A DNA stretch of 64,000 nt, taken from the NCBI GenBank assembly GCA_030220185.1, contig JASPKZ010000422.1, forward strand, positions 691,001 to 755,000, given 5' to 3'. This document shows positions 43,431 through 53,749 of the stretch, piece after piece. This stretch comes from Diploptera punctata (Eukaryota; Arthropoda; Insecta; Blattodea; Blaberidae). Both the position numbers and the translations under genes were made by a program. Every line of letters begins with the position of its first letter. Position 1 is the stretch's first letter. The notes below the pieces were generated by a model. It was not told the DNA's origin, made no database searches, and was given only the letters and a program-made list of their open reading frames with translations.

Positions 43431-43710
43431 ATATTAAATTAATGTTGGGAAGTAAACATTATGAGGTATAATCATTAAAATTCTTCAGAGAACATTTTGT
43501 TTAAACAACTCACCTCATAGGATTCATGCTTCCATGATACCGTGGTTTCAAACACAGTCGTGTTTATCCTCAGCCATAACTCCGACTCATCATAACAGTT
43601 GGAGTTATGGCTGAGGATGAACATGACTGTGTTTGAAACCGCAGTATCATGGAAACATGAATCCTATGAGGTGAATTGTTTAAAAAAATGTTCTCCGATG
43701 AATTTTAATA
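43431..43710. mobile_element. PLE-like inverted-repeat element with perfect 12-bp target-site duplication
   Basis: The 280-bp insert is flanked by ATTGCCCACACT (43419-43430 and 43711-43722); S1 shows the empty site. Arms 43474-43583 and 43601-43709 are reverse complements with about 10% differences. Both arms carry CTGAGGATGAACA..TGTTTGAAACC, a hammerhead-like core. The leader AAGTAAACATTATGAGGTAT resembles the start of PLE-1 at 52203 (AAATAACACTATGAGGTTTA). No coding. Confidence 0.8.
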
Positions 43711-43892
43711 ATTGCCCACACTGTTAACGTTAGTCAATTGTTCATAATGAACACAAATATTTTCAACGAAGATGTTATTATTTTACTATTATTTATTATT
43801 TTGAAAAACCATTGCACAAGAAATAATTTGCTATGCACGATTGTGAAGTGTTTTACATAATCTCGGAAATTAAAAACCTCGCTATCGCTCGG

Positions 43893-44615
43893 AAGATATC
43901 TCACAATACAGAGAACAGTGGAGGAGACATATATCAAATGACATTTGGGAGATTTTCTAGATCAATCTTTTTGAGTCTCGGAACAGGCCTTTGAAGGGGT
44001 CAGTCAGTCCTTGTTAATTTTGATGATGATGGTGAACAGAAGAGATGTGCATTGTATCTTAATTTCTTTTATATTTATCATGTTTGTCATAAGTTGGCTA
44101 TTTTGTTTCATCAGTAGTAACCAGAAATATTCCAAAGATGATATGGCAATTTTTAGGTTACATTTACATCAACTTCTTATTCAAATTTAAGGCATTTTTA
44201 GGATTACTTTTGAAAAAAATATTTACATTCCTCAGGTAATAATTTACATTCTTATAACATTTAAATTGTGTTTTTTTTTTTCTTGAAATAATTGAGGTGA
44301 TCATCATTACAAGAATCCTCCAGCATCTTTATTATTGTCAGAGGACTGGCTGGGTTGAGGTTTTGGTTAACTGTAGATTTTATTTAGACAAGATATAAAT
44401 AATTTATATGTAAAACAGAAAATATTACTAAATTAAATAATAAATAATGAAGAAAAAATGCATGCAATCTACTTACTCTTGATGTTAACATATGGATTTT
44501 GATGACATCTTTTTTCTTTACGATCCATGCAGTTCTTGTTAATATGCAACTCCATACTCCTTTTTTTTTATAGTAAAGGATAAAGTAGATATCAAAACAT
44601 ACCATAAACAGCAAA
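43893..44615. other. AT-rich unique stretch
   Basis: Apart from a possible diverged half of the 39991 element at 44140-44200, nothing recognised. Confidence 0.4.
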
Positions 44616-44621
44616 ATGTGC

Positions 44622-44998
44622 AGATTGGGGCGACTGGAATGTGGAGTTACATTGCCCCAATATGATGTGTGATGATGATGGCAATGATGTGCCGGAGAGA
44701 CTTTAATCCTAACTTAATGTAATGAGGTCTTCTTCTTCTTCCTTCCAAGTATTAGGCCAAGGCCTGTTACGATCCCATAGAAATTTTTTCCCTCCAGCGT
44801 TTCATAGAACGGCCCTGATAATGGTGATAATATTGGCCAGATGATGTTTGGGGACTGTTCGGGCCTTAAAGTTTCCTGACATTTGTCTTACAAATGAGAA
44901 AAAACCTCACCCAGGAAACTTGTCTCGACCAAGAATAGAATTTGGGCCTGCTACATAACAAGGCAGCACACTTTCTTGAGACCACAGGGGTAGACAAT
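44622..44998 (-). mobile_element. A-B chimeric SINE with a nested SINE D
   Basis: Minus strand. The A head is at the right (TCTACCCCTGTGGTCTCAAG) and the B tail at the left (GATTGGGGCGACTGGAA on plus). It is interrupted at 44728-44815 by SINE D. Confidence 0.8.
44728..44815 (-). mobile_element. SINE D, 3' end
   Basis: TCTTCTTCTTCTTCCTTCCA, AGTATTAGGCCAAGGCCTGT and TACGATCCCATAGAAATTTT are the reverse complement of 36758-36815. Confidence 0.85.
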
Positions 44999-45064
44999 AT
45001 ATATTAAGTATTACATTTTTTTGCCAGTATTTAAAGGCTTTCCTCGTTTATGTTTAATTTCTTT

Positions 45065-45262
45065 CTCTCCATGATATGAACCAGGTGTAGAAGTTCTTTT
45101 GCCTACTAGCTGCCTGCTGGTCTCACATGGGTGGATTATCATCCAGCAGTATAGGGGTGACACTTAGTCAGGATATTTGGTCTTCTAGCAGTTATGGTTG
45201 ATTTTCAACCTGCAGCTGCTACTTATTATAGCTACCCAAATTCCTCACAATGCTGTTTATGT
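45065..45262 (-). mobile_element. SINE E, 3' half
   Basis: Reverse complement of the SINE E body and 3' end (TAGCTACCCAAATTCCTCAC on plus). The head is missing. Confidence 0.75.
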
Positions 45263-46438
45263 TCAGTTGTCGTGTTTAACTAGATTAATGTAAATAAATT
45301 GCAGTATCCAGATACTTGGAGTACATCCCCATCTCTAACCTTAACTGAATCTGTAACAGTTATCAACAGTTCTGAGTATCATTAGCTTTTTAAAATTAAC
45401 TATGAAATAAATCAGTGGTTTAAAAAATATTTTTTTATTTAATATAAATGTTCAATGCACACTTGCTTTCTCATCCATACATTGAATGTTGAAGAAATTT
45501 ATTAGCAAGTATGAAGAAGTATTTTAGTCAGATCTTCATTATGCCCTTTGTTCTGGTGACAATATTGAAGAAGTAATTTTTTTCCCATATTGTGGCGATG
45601 TTTTGAAGCAGCTAACTCTCTTCATGCCCAATGTTGTAGTAACATTTTGAAGGATTAGTGTCCCAAAAAGAATTACTGGTTCACGTTGGGTTTGATTTTC
45701 GGTAGAGCTGGATTCTCTTCTCAAGGTCGAAGTTGGTACACAAGATAGGAAATCACTTTAAAAATCACTAATAACTGATTCTTGTAGAAATAGTTGTAAA
45801 TTTATTTACTATTTAATTTCCCAGCAGATCAAGTAAATATAGGTGGCATTATTCTTCACCATCAATTAAAATTAAATTATTTTCTTTTCTTGAATCAACT
45901 ATTCTTCTTGTATTAAATATCACATTTTATCAGGAGAGCTGTTATTGCTTCTATCCTTGATGAAAGTTATATGCTGAATGACCAGAGTAATTCTGTTATA
46001 ATTTTAAAGAACATTATTACATCACATGATGTGAGGTTTAAATTCTATTGGTTAATATAATGTTTAAATTTGATTTGTTAAATCAAAAAGTTAATTGTTT
46101 TAACACCCAATCAGAATTTAGTATACTTTTATTTAAAAATATTAAGTTAAGCAGGTGTTCTTATTACAGTTATAACAGAAAGCTTTATATTTCAGACAAC
46201 AATGACTTAAAACACAATTTTAAAAGCATTATTAAGAAAGACTGTTATGTAATACAATTTATTTAATTGTTACTGAGACATTTTTATTCAACAATGAACA
46301 ACAATTAATTATTTAGATGTTTTTCTTTATTTAAGTTATATTTAAATATTAAAAATATTTTAAAATACAAGATTATTAACTTTAACTTTCATATTTATTA
46401 TGATATTAAAATCCTGCTATAAGTATCCCTCAACATCC
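45263..46438. other. Very AT-rich, no recognisable gene
   Basis: The 72-codon frame 46048-46266 is low-complexity Asn/Lys/Ile-rich and judged random. Confidence 0.45.
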
Positions 46439-46439
46439 T

Positions 46440-46745
46440 TCTTCCTGGCTGAGCAGTCTAAACACATCATGCTTTGGGGCAGAGCTATGGGTTCAACATT
46501 TGTTCAAGTTCCTGTGGATAGATACATTTTCTCATGTAATTTGAGTTAGTGTATGGGACTAGTGTCTACTCAGCATTGTGAGGAATTTGGATAGTGTGAT
46601 AAGTGGGTTCAGGTTAAGAAGACCAGTGAAAATGACTAGGGGAACCCTCTCTGTACTGACAGGATAATCGTCCAGTCTGAGATTGACATGTGGATGTTAG
46701 GCTAGTATCCTGCTGGTAGTCAAAGGCTTTCAAAACTCTAATGCC
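46440..46745 (+). mobile_element. SINE E, complete but diverged
   Basis: GGCTGAGCAGTCTAAACAC (head), GGGGCAGAGCTATGGG, TGGGACTAGTGTCTACTCAGC and GGATGTTAGGCTAGTATCCT follow the family order. Confidence 0.7.
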
Positions 46746-47205
46746 ATGAAGATTATCTTTCTGTATAGTTAGGGATCACATTTAAGTTGGCCACACATTA
46801 CTAAATCTTACCTCCATAATAGATACAATCAGATCATAAATTCAGATGGTTTATCTACATTTCAGCATCTGATCACATTATAAAAAGTTTAACAAATACA
46901 CTAATTTAATGTTCTTGTTACTTGTCAAAATCGGTAATATTATAGATTGTTGCTACGAACCGCCAAGGTATGACTTATTATAGCTAACTTTACCTCCAAA
47001 CACATTAATATGCTCATCTCTGTTTCCAAGATTTGAATATTCAAATCTGGATAGGGTCAATAGACTTCAAGAGTATAAAAATCCTGATCATGGCTTCTCT
47101 TGGGTCTTGGGACCAAGTCATAGATTTATAGTCAATATAAAAGAACCTCAAACCTTAATTAATATGCCACTGAGCAAAATTTAAGATATTAAATATAAAA
47201 TAGGT
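46746..47205. other. AT-rich unique stretch
   Basis: No gene recognised. Confidence 0.4.
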
Positions 47206-47206
47206 A

Positions 47207-47945
47207 CCTCGTAAGTCAGTCATCCTCAACTAAATTATTATACTTCATCCAGAAATTCCAATATGGAGGCCTTTCAAAATCAATGTTTCATCTTCTGCAT
47301 TTTAACTGGTACTGATTTTGTACAGGTTGTACAATGGGTTTATGTCTGCAGGTATGTTTTCATTGTGTAGGTCTGTATTATTTGCTTCTTTTAGAATCTC
47401 TATATCTTCAAGGATGCTAATTCTGTTGTTATACTCTCTGTGTAGTACTGACATAAGAGTTATCAATTTTATCGACATCATGACCTGTTCCTAGTATGTG
47501 TTTGGCAAAACTTGATTTTTCTTCATTATTAATAAAATTTTTGTAATGTTCAGAATATCTTGTGTTGAAATTTCTTCTTGTTTTGCCTATGTAGAACTTT
47601 TCGCAATTATTACACTTTAGTTTATAAAAGCCTTTATTTTCGTATTTATTTGTTATTTCTGTTTTGTTGGATATGATGTTGTTAAGTTTGTTATTAGTTT
47701 TGAAGGCGATTTTATGTTTTTATCTTGTTTCCTAATTGAATTAGATAATTTGGTTCTTTCATTTCCTGTATAAGTTTGTGTAATCCAGTTGTTTTTATTT
47801 ATGTTACAATATTTTTCTAGTTTTGTTATATTTGTTAAATTGATTCTTCTTCTTTGTTTTCTGACCAATTTGTTGATCATTTCTTTCTTTGTATCCATTG
47901 TTATGTGCTAGGAATTTTAAAAGTGTCGAGCAAAATTTGTCAGCC
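47207..47945 (-). pseudogene. PLE-2, Penelope-like element C-terminal part with GIY-YIG domain
   Basis: Minus strand. The open piece 47653-47898 has AHNNGYKEEMINKLVRKQRR-like sequence, the linker following RT in Penelope-like elements (H.N.GY.. start). After a frame change near 47650 it reads ENKGFYKLKCNNCEKFYIGK, TRRNFNTRYSEHYKNFINNE and KSSFAKHILGTGHDVDKI. This is a GIY-YIG endonuclease with GFY and YIG. R in TRRNF and the EH pair are retained; CNNC matches the Cys pair typical of these elements. The RT domain is missing and later frames are broken. Confidence 0.85.
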
Positions 47946-48290
47946 ATTAAAACCTGGTTTTGAATTGTCAATGATTTGAAATGCTAAGAAGTACCACTAA
48001 ATTAAATATTAACTAATAAATTAAGTAAGACCAACAGTTATATAAAATATTTGTAACTTTTTTTGTAATTAAAAATGTAAAACCAAAAAACTCCGTTTTC
48101 ATTTTCTCCTTGTCACTCTGGAAGGAATTATGGCAATTGCTGGTGAAATTCCATAATATACAGTGAATTTTATTATCGACTTGAATAATTTTACAAAGAA
48201 GTACCTTTATGATTGTAGTGGTTACCATTCATGATTGGTGTTTCAGGAATCCAGGTCAATATCTGATATACCATAGAATTTTTACTTTAG
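47946..48290. other. AT-rich unique stretch
   Basis: No gene recognised. Confidence 0.4.
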
Positions 48291-48303
48291 TGTATATAAT
48301 CTG

Positions 48304-48641
48304 TGTCCTGCACCTTAGCCGAGTGGTTAAGGCAAGAAACCTTGGTGCAGAGCTATGGGACTTGTGCTGATTTGAGCCTCATGGGAAAATAAATTTTCTC
48401 ATGGAATTTTGGCCAGTATGGGTCCGGTGCCCACCCAGCATTGTGAGCCATTTGGGTAGCTACAATAAGTAGCGACTCTTGGTTGAGAAGATCAGCTATA
48501 ATGGCTGGGGGACCCGACATGCTAACCACATGTTACCCCTACACTGGCTAGATGATTGTCTATCTCTGTGATTAACATATATGGATGTGAGGCCGGCAGT
48601 CGGATGGTAGGCCAAGGCCTTCTAGGCCTGTAGTGCTTGGA
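48304..48641 (+). mobile_element. SINE E, complete, with 12-bp target-site duplication (one mismatch)
   Basis: Head CTTAGCCGAGTGGTTAAGGC (tRNA-Ser/Leu-like A box). Body CATTTGGGTAGCTACAATAA, GGGGGACCCGACATGCTAAC, end GGCCTTCTAGGCCTGTAGTG. Flanked by GTATATAATCTG (48292-48303) and GTATATGATCTG (48642-48653). Confidence 0.92.
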
Positions 48642-48688
48642 GTATATGATCTGGGACAGAATTCAGTCAGCCTCATAAGTAATTAAGT

Positions 48689-48806
48689 GGTCACCCATTC
48701 AAGTACTAACCATGCCCAATGTTGCTTGACTGTGGAGATCGGACGAGAACTGGTATTTTCAACATGCTATAGCCGTTGCCCATTAGGGTGAACCTTTCTT
48801 CTTAAT
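48689..48806 (-). pseudogene. Retroposed 5S rRNA pseudogene with perfect 14-bp target-site duplication
   Basis: The minus strand reads CAACGGCTATAGCATGTTGA, AAATACCAGTTCTCGTCCGA, TCTCCACAGTCAAGCAACAT and GGGCATGGTTAGTACTTGAA, then TGGGTGACC. These are the 5S rRNA landmarks in order, including the internal promoter (AGCAAC..GGGC..GGTTAGTACTTG). The molecule stops at GGGTGACC, so about the last 25 nt of 5S are missing. About 25 nt unlike 5S precede CAACGG. Flanked by ATAAGTAATTAAGT at 48675-48688 and 48807-48820. Confidence 0.88.
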
Positions 48807-48904
48807 ATAAGTAATTAAGTTATATAAAAAATTCAGTTAAGAAAGCGGAAATTAAGCTCTTAGTACAGGATTGCTCTAAGAATGTGATTAACTTACTGTT
48901 ACTC

Positions 48905-49108
48905 TCTTCACCATAAACCAATCAATAAAAATAACTATTTCGTTATGATTCTTGGCTTTTTAAATGCCATGGAGATTATGGATTTATTTATATGTATGCA
49001 TATAAGTCTTCACCATAAACCAGTCAATAAAAATAACTATTTCGTTATGATTCTTGGCTTTTTAAATGCCATGGAGATTATGGATTTATTTATATGTATG
49101 CATATATA
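48905..49108 (+). repeat. 102-bp tandem duplication
   Basis: 48905-49006 and 49007-49108 start TCTTCACCATAAACCA and run to ATGTATGCATATA. The visible differences are A/G in CCAATC/CCAGTC and the last bases. Confidence 0.95.
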
Positions 49109-49655
49109 TATATCCAAATCATATTAATTGACAATCGGTAAATAACATGCCTCAATGTTAAATTACTTTGGCTAATTCCTTCATGCTTTAAGTGTATATG
49201 CTGGGTAAAATTTAATGCTCCAGAAGCCCATATTGGAATGTATGGTAAAGTAAACTGGAATCAAAGTTATATTGCTGCAAATATTTAACTGAATTGGTTC
49301 ATTGATCTTGAAGTTAATTTTCTATTGAGGAAAACTTTGTCTGTATACGTAGAAACAATAAGAATAAGAAATTATAGTGCCTCCTTGGGGTGACAAAATC
49401 TGCATAAATACGAGTCATCTAACATGTATAATTTTTTAATTATATGACACTTATAAAGATTTTATTCATCAGGCATTTTGATAAAAAAAGTCTAGGAACA
49501 TTCATTTCTGCTTTTGTCAGTTTTTTTGGGATGAATCTATATTTTAATATGTAATGAAACCATATGAACCGTGGACGAAATTTATTCAATACAAATTTAT
49601 GGAAAAATTATTTTTTAAATAACTTTGGAAATACTGTGTTGTCCGAATAAAATTA
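49109..49655. other. AT-rich unique stretch
   Basis: No gene recognised. Confidence 0.4.
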
Positions 49656-49856
49656 ATGTTATGAGAAGAAGATGCTGACCCTCTATGGTATCTTTACCTT
49701 GTCGTGGTGGAGTGGCTTGCATGCTTAAATGATCCCAAGAGCTATGCCGGCGGTAGCATTGATGCCGATAGGGTTATAAGCCAGATGAAAAAAGTACCTT
49801 GGTCGAAAGAGTGACGATCTTTCACGGTAAAAATACAACCATCAAGAAATGCAGGC

Positions 49857-50758
49857 ATGGGTTTCACTGGGGTAAAATTTTCCGGAGGTCAAATAGTCCC
49901 CCATTTGGTTCTCTGGGTGGGCACTACTTCAGGGAACCTATGCCAAAGGCTCAAACCCAGGGACATGTTCCTAGGAACATGGAATGTTAGGACTTTATAC
50001 AATAGCGGGGCACTAGAGGTATTAATGCAGGAATTAGATAAATCACCCTTGAATAGTCGCTTTACAGGAAGTTAGATGGCCAGGAAAAGGTATTCAGGAA
50101 GCTTTGCATTATACTACAGTAGTGCAGAAATACTGAATTTTTAACAGGTTTTTTTAGTCCGAAGGAGGATCCTGTCCGCTATCCGAGATATTAAGTTTGT
50201 CAGTGGTAGGATATCATAAATAATTCTAAAGGGTAAATGACATGATTTTGTAAATGTAATTGTACATGCTCCCACAGAAGATAAAGATGACAAGATCAAG
50301 GATGAGTTCTATGAAGAATTAGAATGCGTATTTGATAGCCTTTCACAATATCATATGAAAATTGTCTTAGGAGATTTGAATGCAAAAGTGGGGCAGGAAG
50401 ATATATTCAAACCAACAATAGGCAAATTCAGTCTTCATGAAGATAGTAACGACAATGGGGTTGGATTAGTCACCTTTGCTACATCAAAGAATCTCATTGT
50501 TAAGAGCACAACATATCAGCATAAGGATATTCATAAATACAAGTGGACGTCTCCAGATGGCGAAACTCGAAACCAGATAAATCATGTATTAGTGGACAAA
50601 TGCTGGCACAGTAGCATCATCAATGTTAGATCAGTTAGAGGGACAGACTGCAATTCGGATCATCATCTGGTCATGGTGAAAATCAGACAATGGCTATCGT
50701 TTATGCGAGGAACAAACACTAAAGATGTTTCTGAAAAATTTGAATTAAAAAGAAAAAC
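49857..50758 (+). pseudogene. R1 endonuclease, frameshifted
   Basis: The piece 49857-50075 has MFLGTWNVRTLYNSGALEVL, including the first catalytic Asn. A deletion after SPLN shifts the frame before the LQExRW Glu. From 50355 the frame resumes: MKIVLGDLNAKVGQEDIFKP, NQINHVLVDKCWHS (Asp of IDHVL changed to Asn) and GTDCNSDHHLVMVKI. The domain is APE-type endonuclease. With at least two frameshifts and a changed active-site residue it is inactive. Confidence 0.87.
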
Positions 50759-51482
50759 TTGAAAAATGATGAAATGTGGCAAGAATACCAAATCAAAATT
50801 GCTAATAGATTTGAAGTACTAGAACCTTCAGATGACAATGTGGCAAACGAAGAAGAAACTGATATAAATAACGAATCGGAAGGCATACTATTAAGTTGTC
50901 AGTGTCAGAAAGCATTGGTTATTAAAAAAAAAAGACAAAACAAGAAATGGTTTGATGAGGAATGTGCCAACATTGTAAAGAAACCAGCAAAAATGAAATG
51001 GTTCACGAGCCAAATGAGGTAAATTTAGAGCAATTGGTAGTATTAGACAAGAAACCTCCAGGTCACTAAAGAGTAAAAAGAGGGAATATTTGAGAGAGAA
51101 GATTAATGATCTTGAAATGAATGCCAAAAATAGGAACATTAGAGAATTATATCAGGGAATTAGGATAGAGAAGAAAGGGTTTCAGGCTAGAACAAACTTA
51201 ATTAAGAATGAAAATGGGGATATGATTGCAGATTCCAGGAGTATATTAAATAGATGGAAAAGTTACTTTAATCAGCTATTAAATGTACATACAGAACAGG
51301 ATATTGAAGAGGATAATTTACAGACAGCAGCAATGCTAGTCGCAGAACCAAGTGTATTAGAGGTTGTAATGGCGATAGAAAAATTGACGATGTATATAGC
51401 ATCAGGTTCAGATGAAATCCCAGCAGAACTGATAAAATCGGGGGGAAGAAAAATTAATGGACAAGATACACCGGTTGCTTAA
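50759..51482 (+). pseudogene. R1 linker and RT N-terminal part, frameshifted
   Basis: 50759-51022 reads WQEYQIKIANRFEVLEPSDD and QNKKWFDEECANIVKKPAKM. After a frame change, 51090-51482 reads EKINDLEMNAKNRNIRELYQ and ASGSDEIPAELIKSGG. The codon for Tyr in REYLREK is intact here and is a stop in the copy at 59290. Frame loss after KSGG leads into DEWKDQIIVPIYKKGDKTDC near 51520. Confidence 0.87.
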
Positions 51483-51652
51483 TATGATTTGGGAAAATGA
51501 AGCTTTTCCAGATGAATGGAAAGATCAGATTATCGTACCAATTTATAAGAAAGGAGATAAAACTGATTGCAACAACTATCAACTTCGTACAAAATTTTAA
51601 CAAATATGTTAGTAAGCAGACTTACTTCATATATTGATGACATTCTAGTCTA

Positions 51653-52190
51653 GGAAATTCCAGTTATTCTCTACATTTCAGCATCCTCAAATTATTTTAT
51701 ATTTTATATATATATATTAGTATAGCTTCATTTACAAGGGAAGCAAAATGGTTACTGTGTCCTAAATTATCAGCATGCCTAAAATAATTGGTCTCTGAAC
51801 TGTTTGTTAGCCTTTGATGGCCAATTTGAATTGTGATACCAATGAATTGAATTATGAAAGAGTATTGTTAAATAAAGTCATGCAATACTACTGTACTGAC
51901 ATCATAGTTCATTTTAGTGAATTAATGGTAACTGGAATTATTGTTCGCTGCTTTTATTTAGATTTTACATAGATTTAAGATTATTAAAGTCTATAAAACA
52001 TTGTTCTCCAGAGGGAACCATAAAATAGTTCAGCTATGGCTTCTAAAAAATAACCAAAATTAATTGGCAGGCACTAAAAGGATTTAGATATATTTCTCCT
52101 TGCTGACAACTTAGTTTTAATATATAATTCTGGAAATTTGTGCATGGCAACAGTATAAGTAGATTTTAACTTGAATAGTTCATTAAATTA
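51653..52190. other. AT-rich unique stretch
   Basis: No gene recognised. Confidence 0.4.
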
Positions 52191-52284
52191 TGTAGGTCGG
52201 AAATAACACTATGAGGTTTATTTTAATTAAATTTGAGTTGTATTTTGTAGAATACAATTTAAAAGAAATTGTCAGAAAAGGATA

Positions 52285-52633
52285 AGTTCAAGTTGAAAAT
52301 ATCAAATCCCAGAAACCCCAACATTCATGGCCTTCCTAAAATCCATAAAAATGGAAAGAAAATGAGATCAATTATCAACAATGTTAACTCACCGACATAC
52401 AATATAGCTAAATGGTTAGCATTAAATTCAAAGGACTGAACAAATTTGAAAATTTAGCTGTGGAAAGTTCTTACCAGTTAATAGAAAAATTAGAAAATAT
52501 GGAAATTGAACCGACAGAAAGATTGGTCTCGTTTGACGTCACATCATTGTTCAGAAACATCCTGACTGACAAAACTTTGGAAATTTTGGAAAAATGGCTG
52601 AAAGAAAACAAGATAGATGATGATAGCATTTAA
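52285..52633 (+). pseudogene. PLE-1 reverse transcriptase, N-terminal part
   Basis: The plus strand reads FKLKISNPRNPNIHGLPKIH and NGKKMRSIINNVNSPTYNIA. After a frame change it reads SYQLIEKLENMEIEPTERLV, SFDVTSLFRNILTDKTLEIL. HGLPKIHK and R.I....SPTY are Penelope RT motifs; SFDVTSLF holds the motif A Asp. It ends where a TTAA insertion begins. Confidence 0.87.
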
Positions 52634-52784
52634 CCCTTTAGGTGCCATGAGCTGATTAATCGGCTCTGATGTTTCTGTCCATTACCTGCCAGACAGTATA
52701 CTTAAACTACTTGCAAAGCCAATCACATCGGCAGGTGCATTTAAATCTCTGACACAAGAGATTTTACCAGTGGCATGCAGAAGA
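52634..52784. mobile_element. Short TTAA-flanked insert, possible piggyBac-type MITE
   Basis: 151 bp between TTAA at 52630-52633 and 52785-52788, starting CCCTTTAGGTGCCATGAG. The right end in reverse, TCTTCTGCATGCCACTGG, shares only TGCCA with it. Removing it places PLE residues DDSI next to KEYMKLT except for one extra T. It is clearly an insertion in PLE-1; the piggyBac assignment is tentative. Confidence 0.5.
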
Positions 52785-52824
52785 TTAAAGAGTACATGAA
52801 ATTAACCAGATTATGCTTAGATCA

Positions 52825-53164
52825 GTCCACCGCTGTGGTCTCGAGGTAGCGTGCTGCCTTGTCACGCAGCGGGCCCGGGTTCGATCCCCGGTCGCAGCAG
52901 TTTTTCTGGGTGAGGTTTTTATCGGAGTTTTTCCTCACCTGTAAGACAAATGTCAGGAAAACTTTAAGGCCTAAACGGTGCCCGAAATCATATGGCCATA
53001 TCATCCTTATCATTATCATCATCATCATTGTCATCCTTCACCGGTGTGGAAAGCAACGGGAAGCTACCACACCTACACAATTCCCCAGTAAAGCTGCAAG
53101 CATAGCATGAAAATGCTATGATTGCAGTGAAGGATCTGCCTTCAGGCAGAATTACTATGGATGG
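52825..53164 (+). mobile_element. SINE A, complete, perfect 12-bp target-site duplication, inside PLE-1
   Basis: Head CCACCGCTGTGGTCTCGAGG, B box GGGTTCGATCCCCGG, 3' end ATTACTATGG. Flanked by ATGCTTAGATCA at 52813-52824 and 53165-53176. PLE coding LTRLCLDQ..FFTF is continuous across the duplication. Confidence 0.95.
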
Positions 53165-53660
53165 ATGCTTAGATCAAATATTCTTCACTTTTAGAGGAAA
53201 ATACTGTAGACAAAGATCTGGACTTGCAATGGGAAATCCATTATCACCATTTTTAGTGAATATGTTCATGGGTAACTTTGAATGTAGGTAACCAAAGCAT
53301 ACCCTTTGATTTTTAAATTTTGGAGTTGATATGAGGACTATATCATAGCAATACTAAAACAAAAACAATTCAAAGATGCAGTTAAACTTTTAAATATTCA
53401 CAATAAAACAATTAAATCTACTATGGAAGTGGAAAATAACCAAGAAATACCATTTTTAGACCTAAAATTGATCAGGAATGAAGAAAAAAGAAAAATAGAA
53501 TTTGGAATCTACAGAAAAGAAACGCACATTGATAATTGTATTAAAGCTACGGGATTTAACCATACTGCGCATAAACAAGCAGTATTTAATGGTTTAACAC
53601 ACAGACTAGTTGTGAACATTCCCATGAGCAAAGAAAATTTGAAGAAAGAAAAAAGCACAT
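53165..53660 (+). pseudogene. PLE-1 reverse transcriptase palm and connection
   Basis: IFFTFRGKYCRQRSGLAMGN and PLSPFLVNMFM form RT motif B of Penelope-like elements. The YVDD box region reads W-S-stop-Y-E-D-Y-I, so both the box and the frame are damaged. Then ILKQKQFKDAVKLLNIHNKT and the open piece 53423-53662 follow: EVENNQEIPFLDLKLIRNEE, IYRKETHIDNCIKATGFNHT and AHKQAVFNGLTHRL. IPFLD, YRK.TH and H...K...V..L.HR are family landmarks. Catalytically dead. Confidence 0.87.
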
Positions 53661-53749
53661 AAAAATTACAAAAGATAATGGCTTTCAAGAAAAGATGATT
53701 CACAAGAAAACAAATAAATTCAAGAAACAAAAAGTAAAAAATGAAAGTA

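Larger units (their letters stand above)
42663..43892. repeat. Segment S2, second copy of the duplicated sequence with two insertions
   Basis: Homologous to S1 (35344-35827), from TTTTGCGCAATAGTGCA to ACCTCGCTATCGCT. It is interrupted by an A-B SINE (42788-43172) and a PLE-like inverted-repeat insert (43431-43710). Removing both restores the S1 order. Confidence 0.9.
49672..51652 (+). mobile_element. R1 LINE, 5' part, truncated at its 3' side
   Basis: Plus-strand R1 from the 5' end (CTTGTCGTGGTGGAGTGGCT at about 49698) through EN and into RT, stopping inside RT at ATTGATGACATTCTAG (about 51652). The 3' third, with the palm YADD and the tail, is absent. Loss of the 3' end is unlike normal 5'-truncated LINE insertion and points to later deletion. 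Confidence 0.88.

Noticed and set aside
46048..46266. 72-codon open frame
   Set aside because: AT-rich composition explains it; no motif, and no coding-like neighbours.
48689..48806. Functional 5S rRNA gene
   Set aside because: 3' end missing, several substitutions, single copy and TSD-flanked.
48945..49127. 60-codon frame with an internal repeat
   Set aside because: The protein repeat only reflects the 102-bp tandem DNA duplication.
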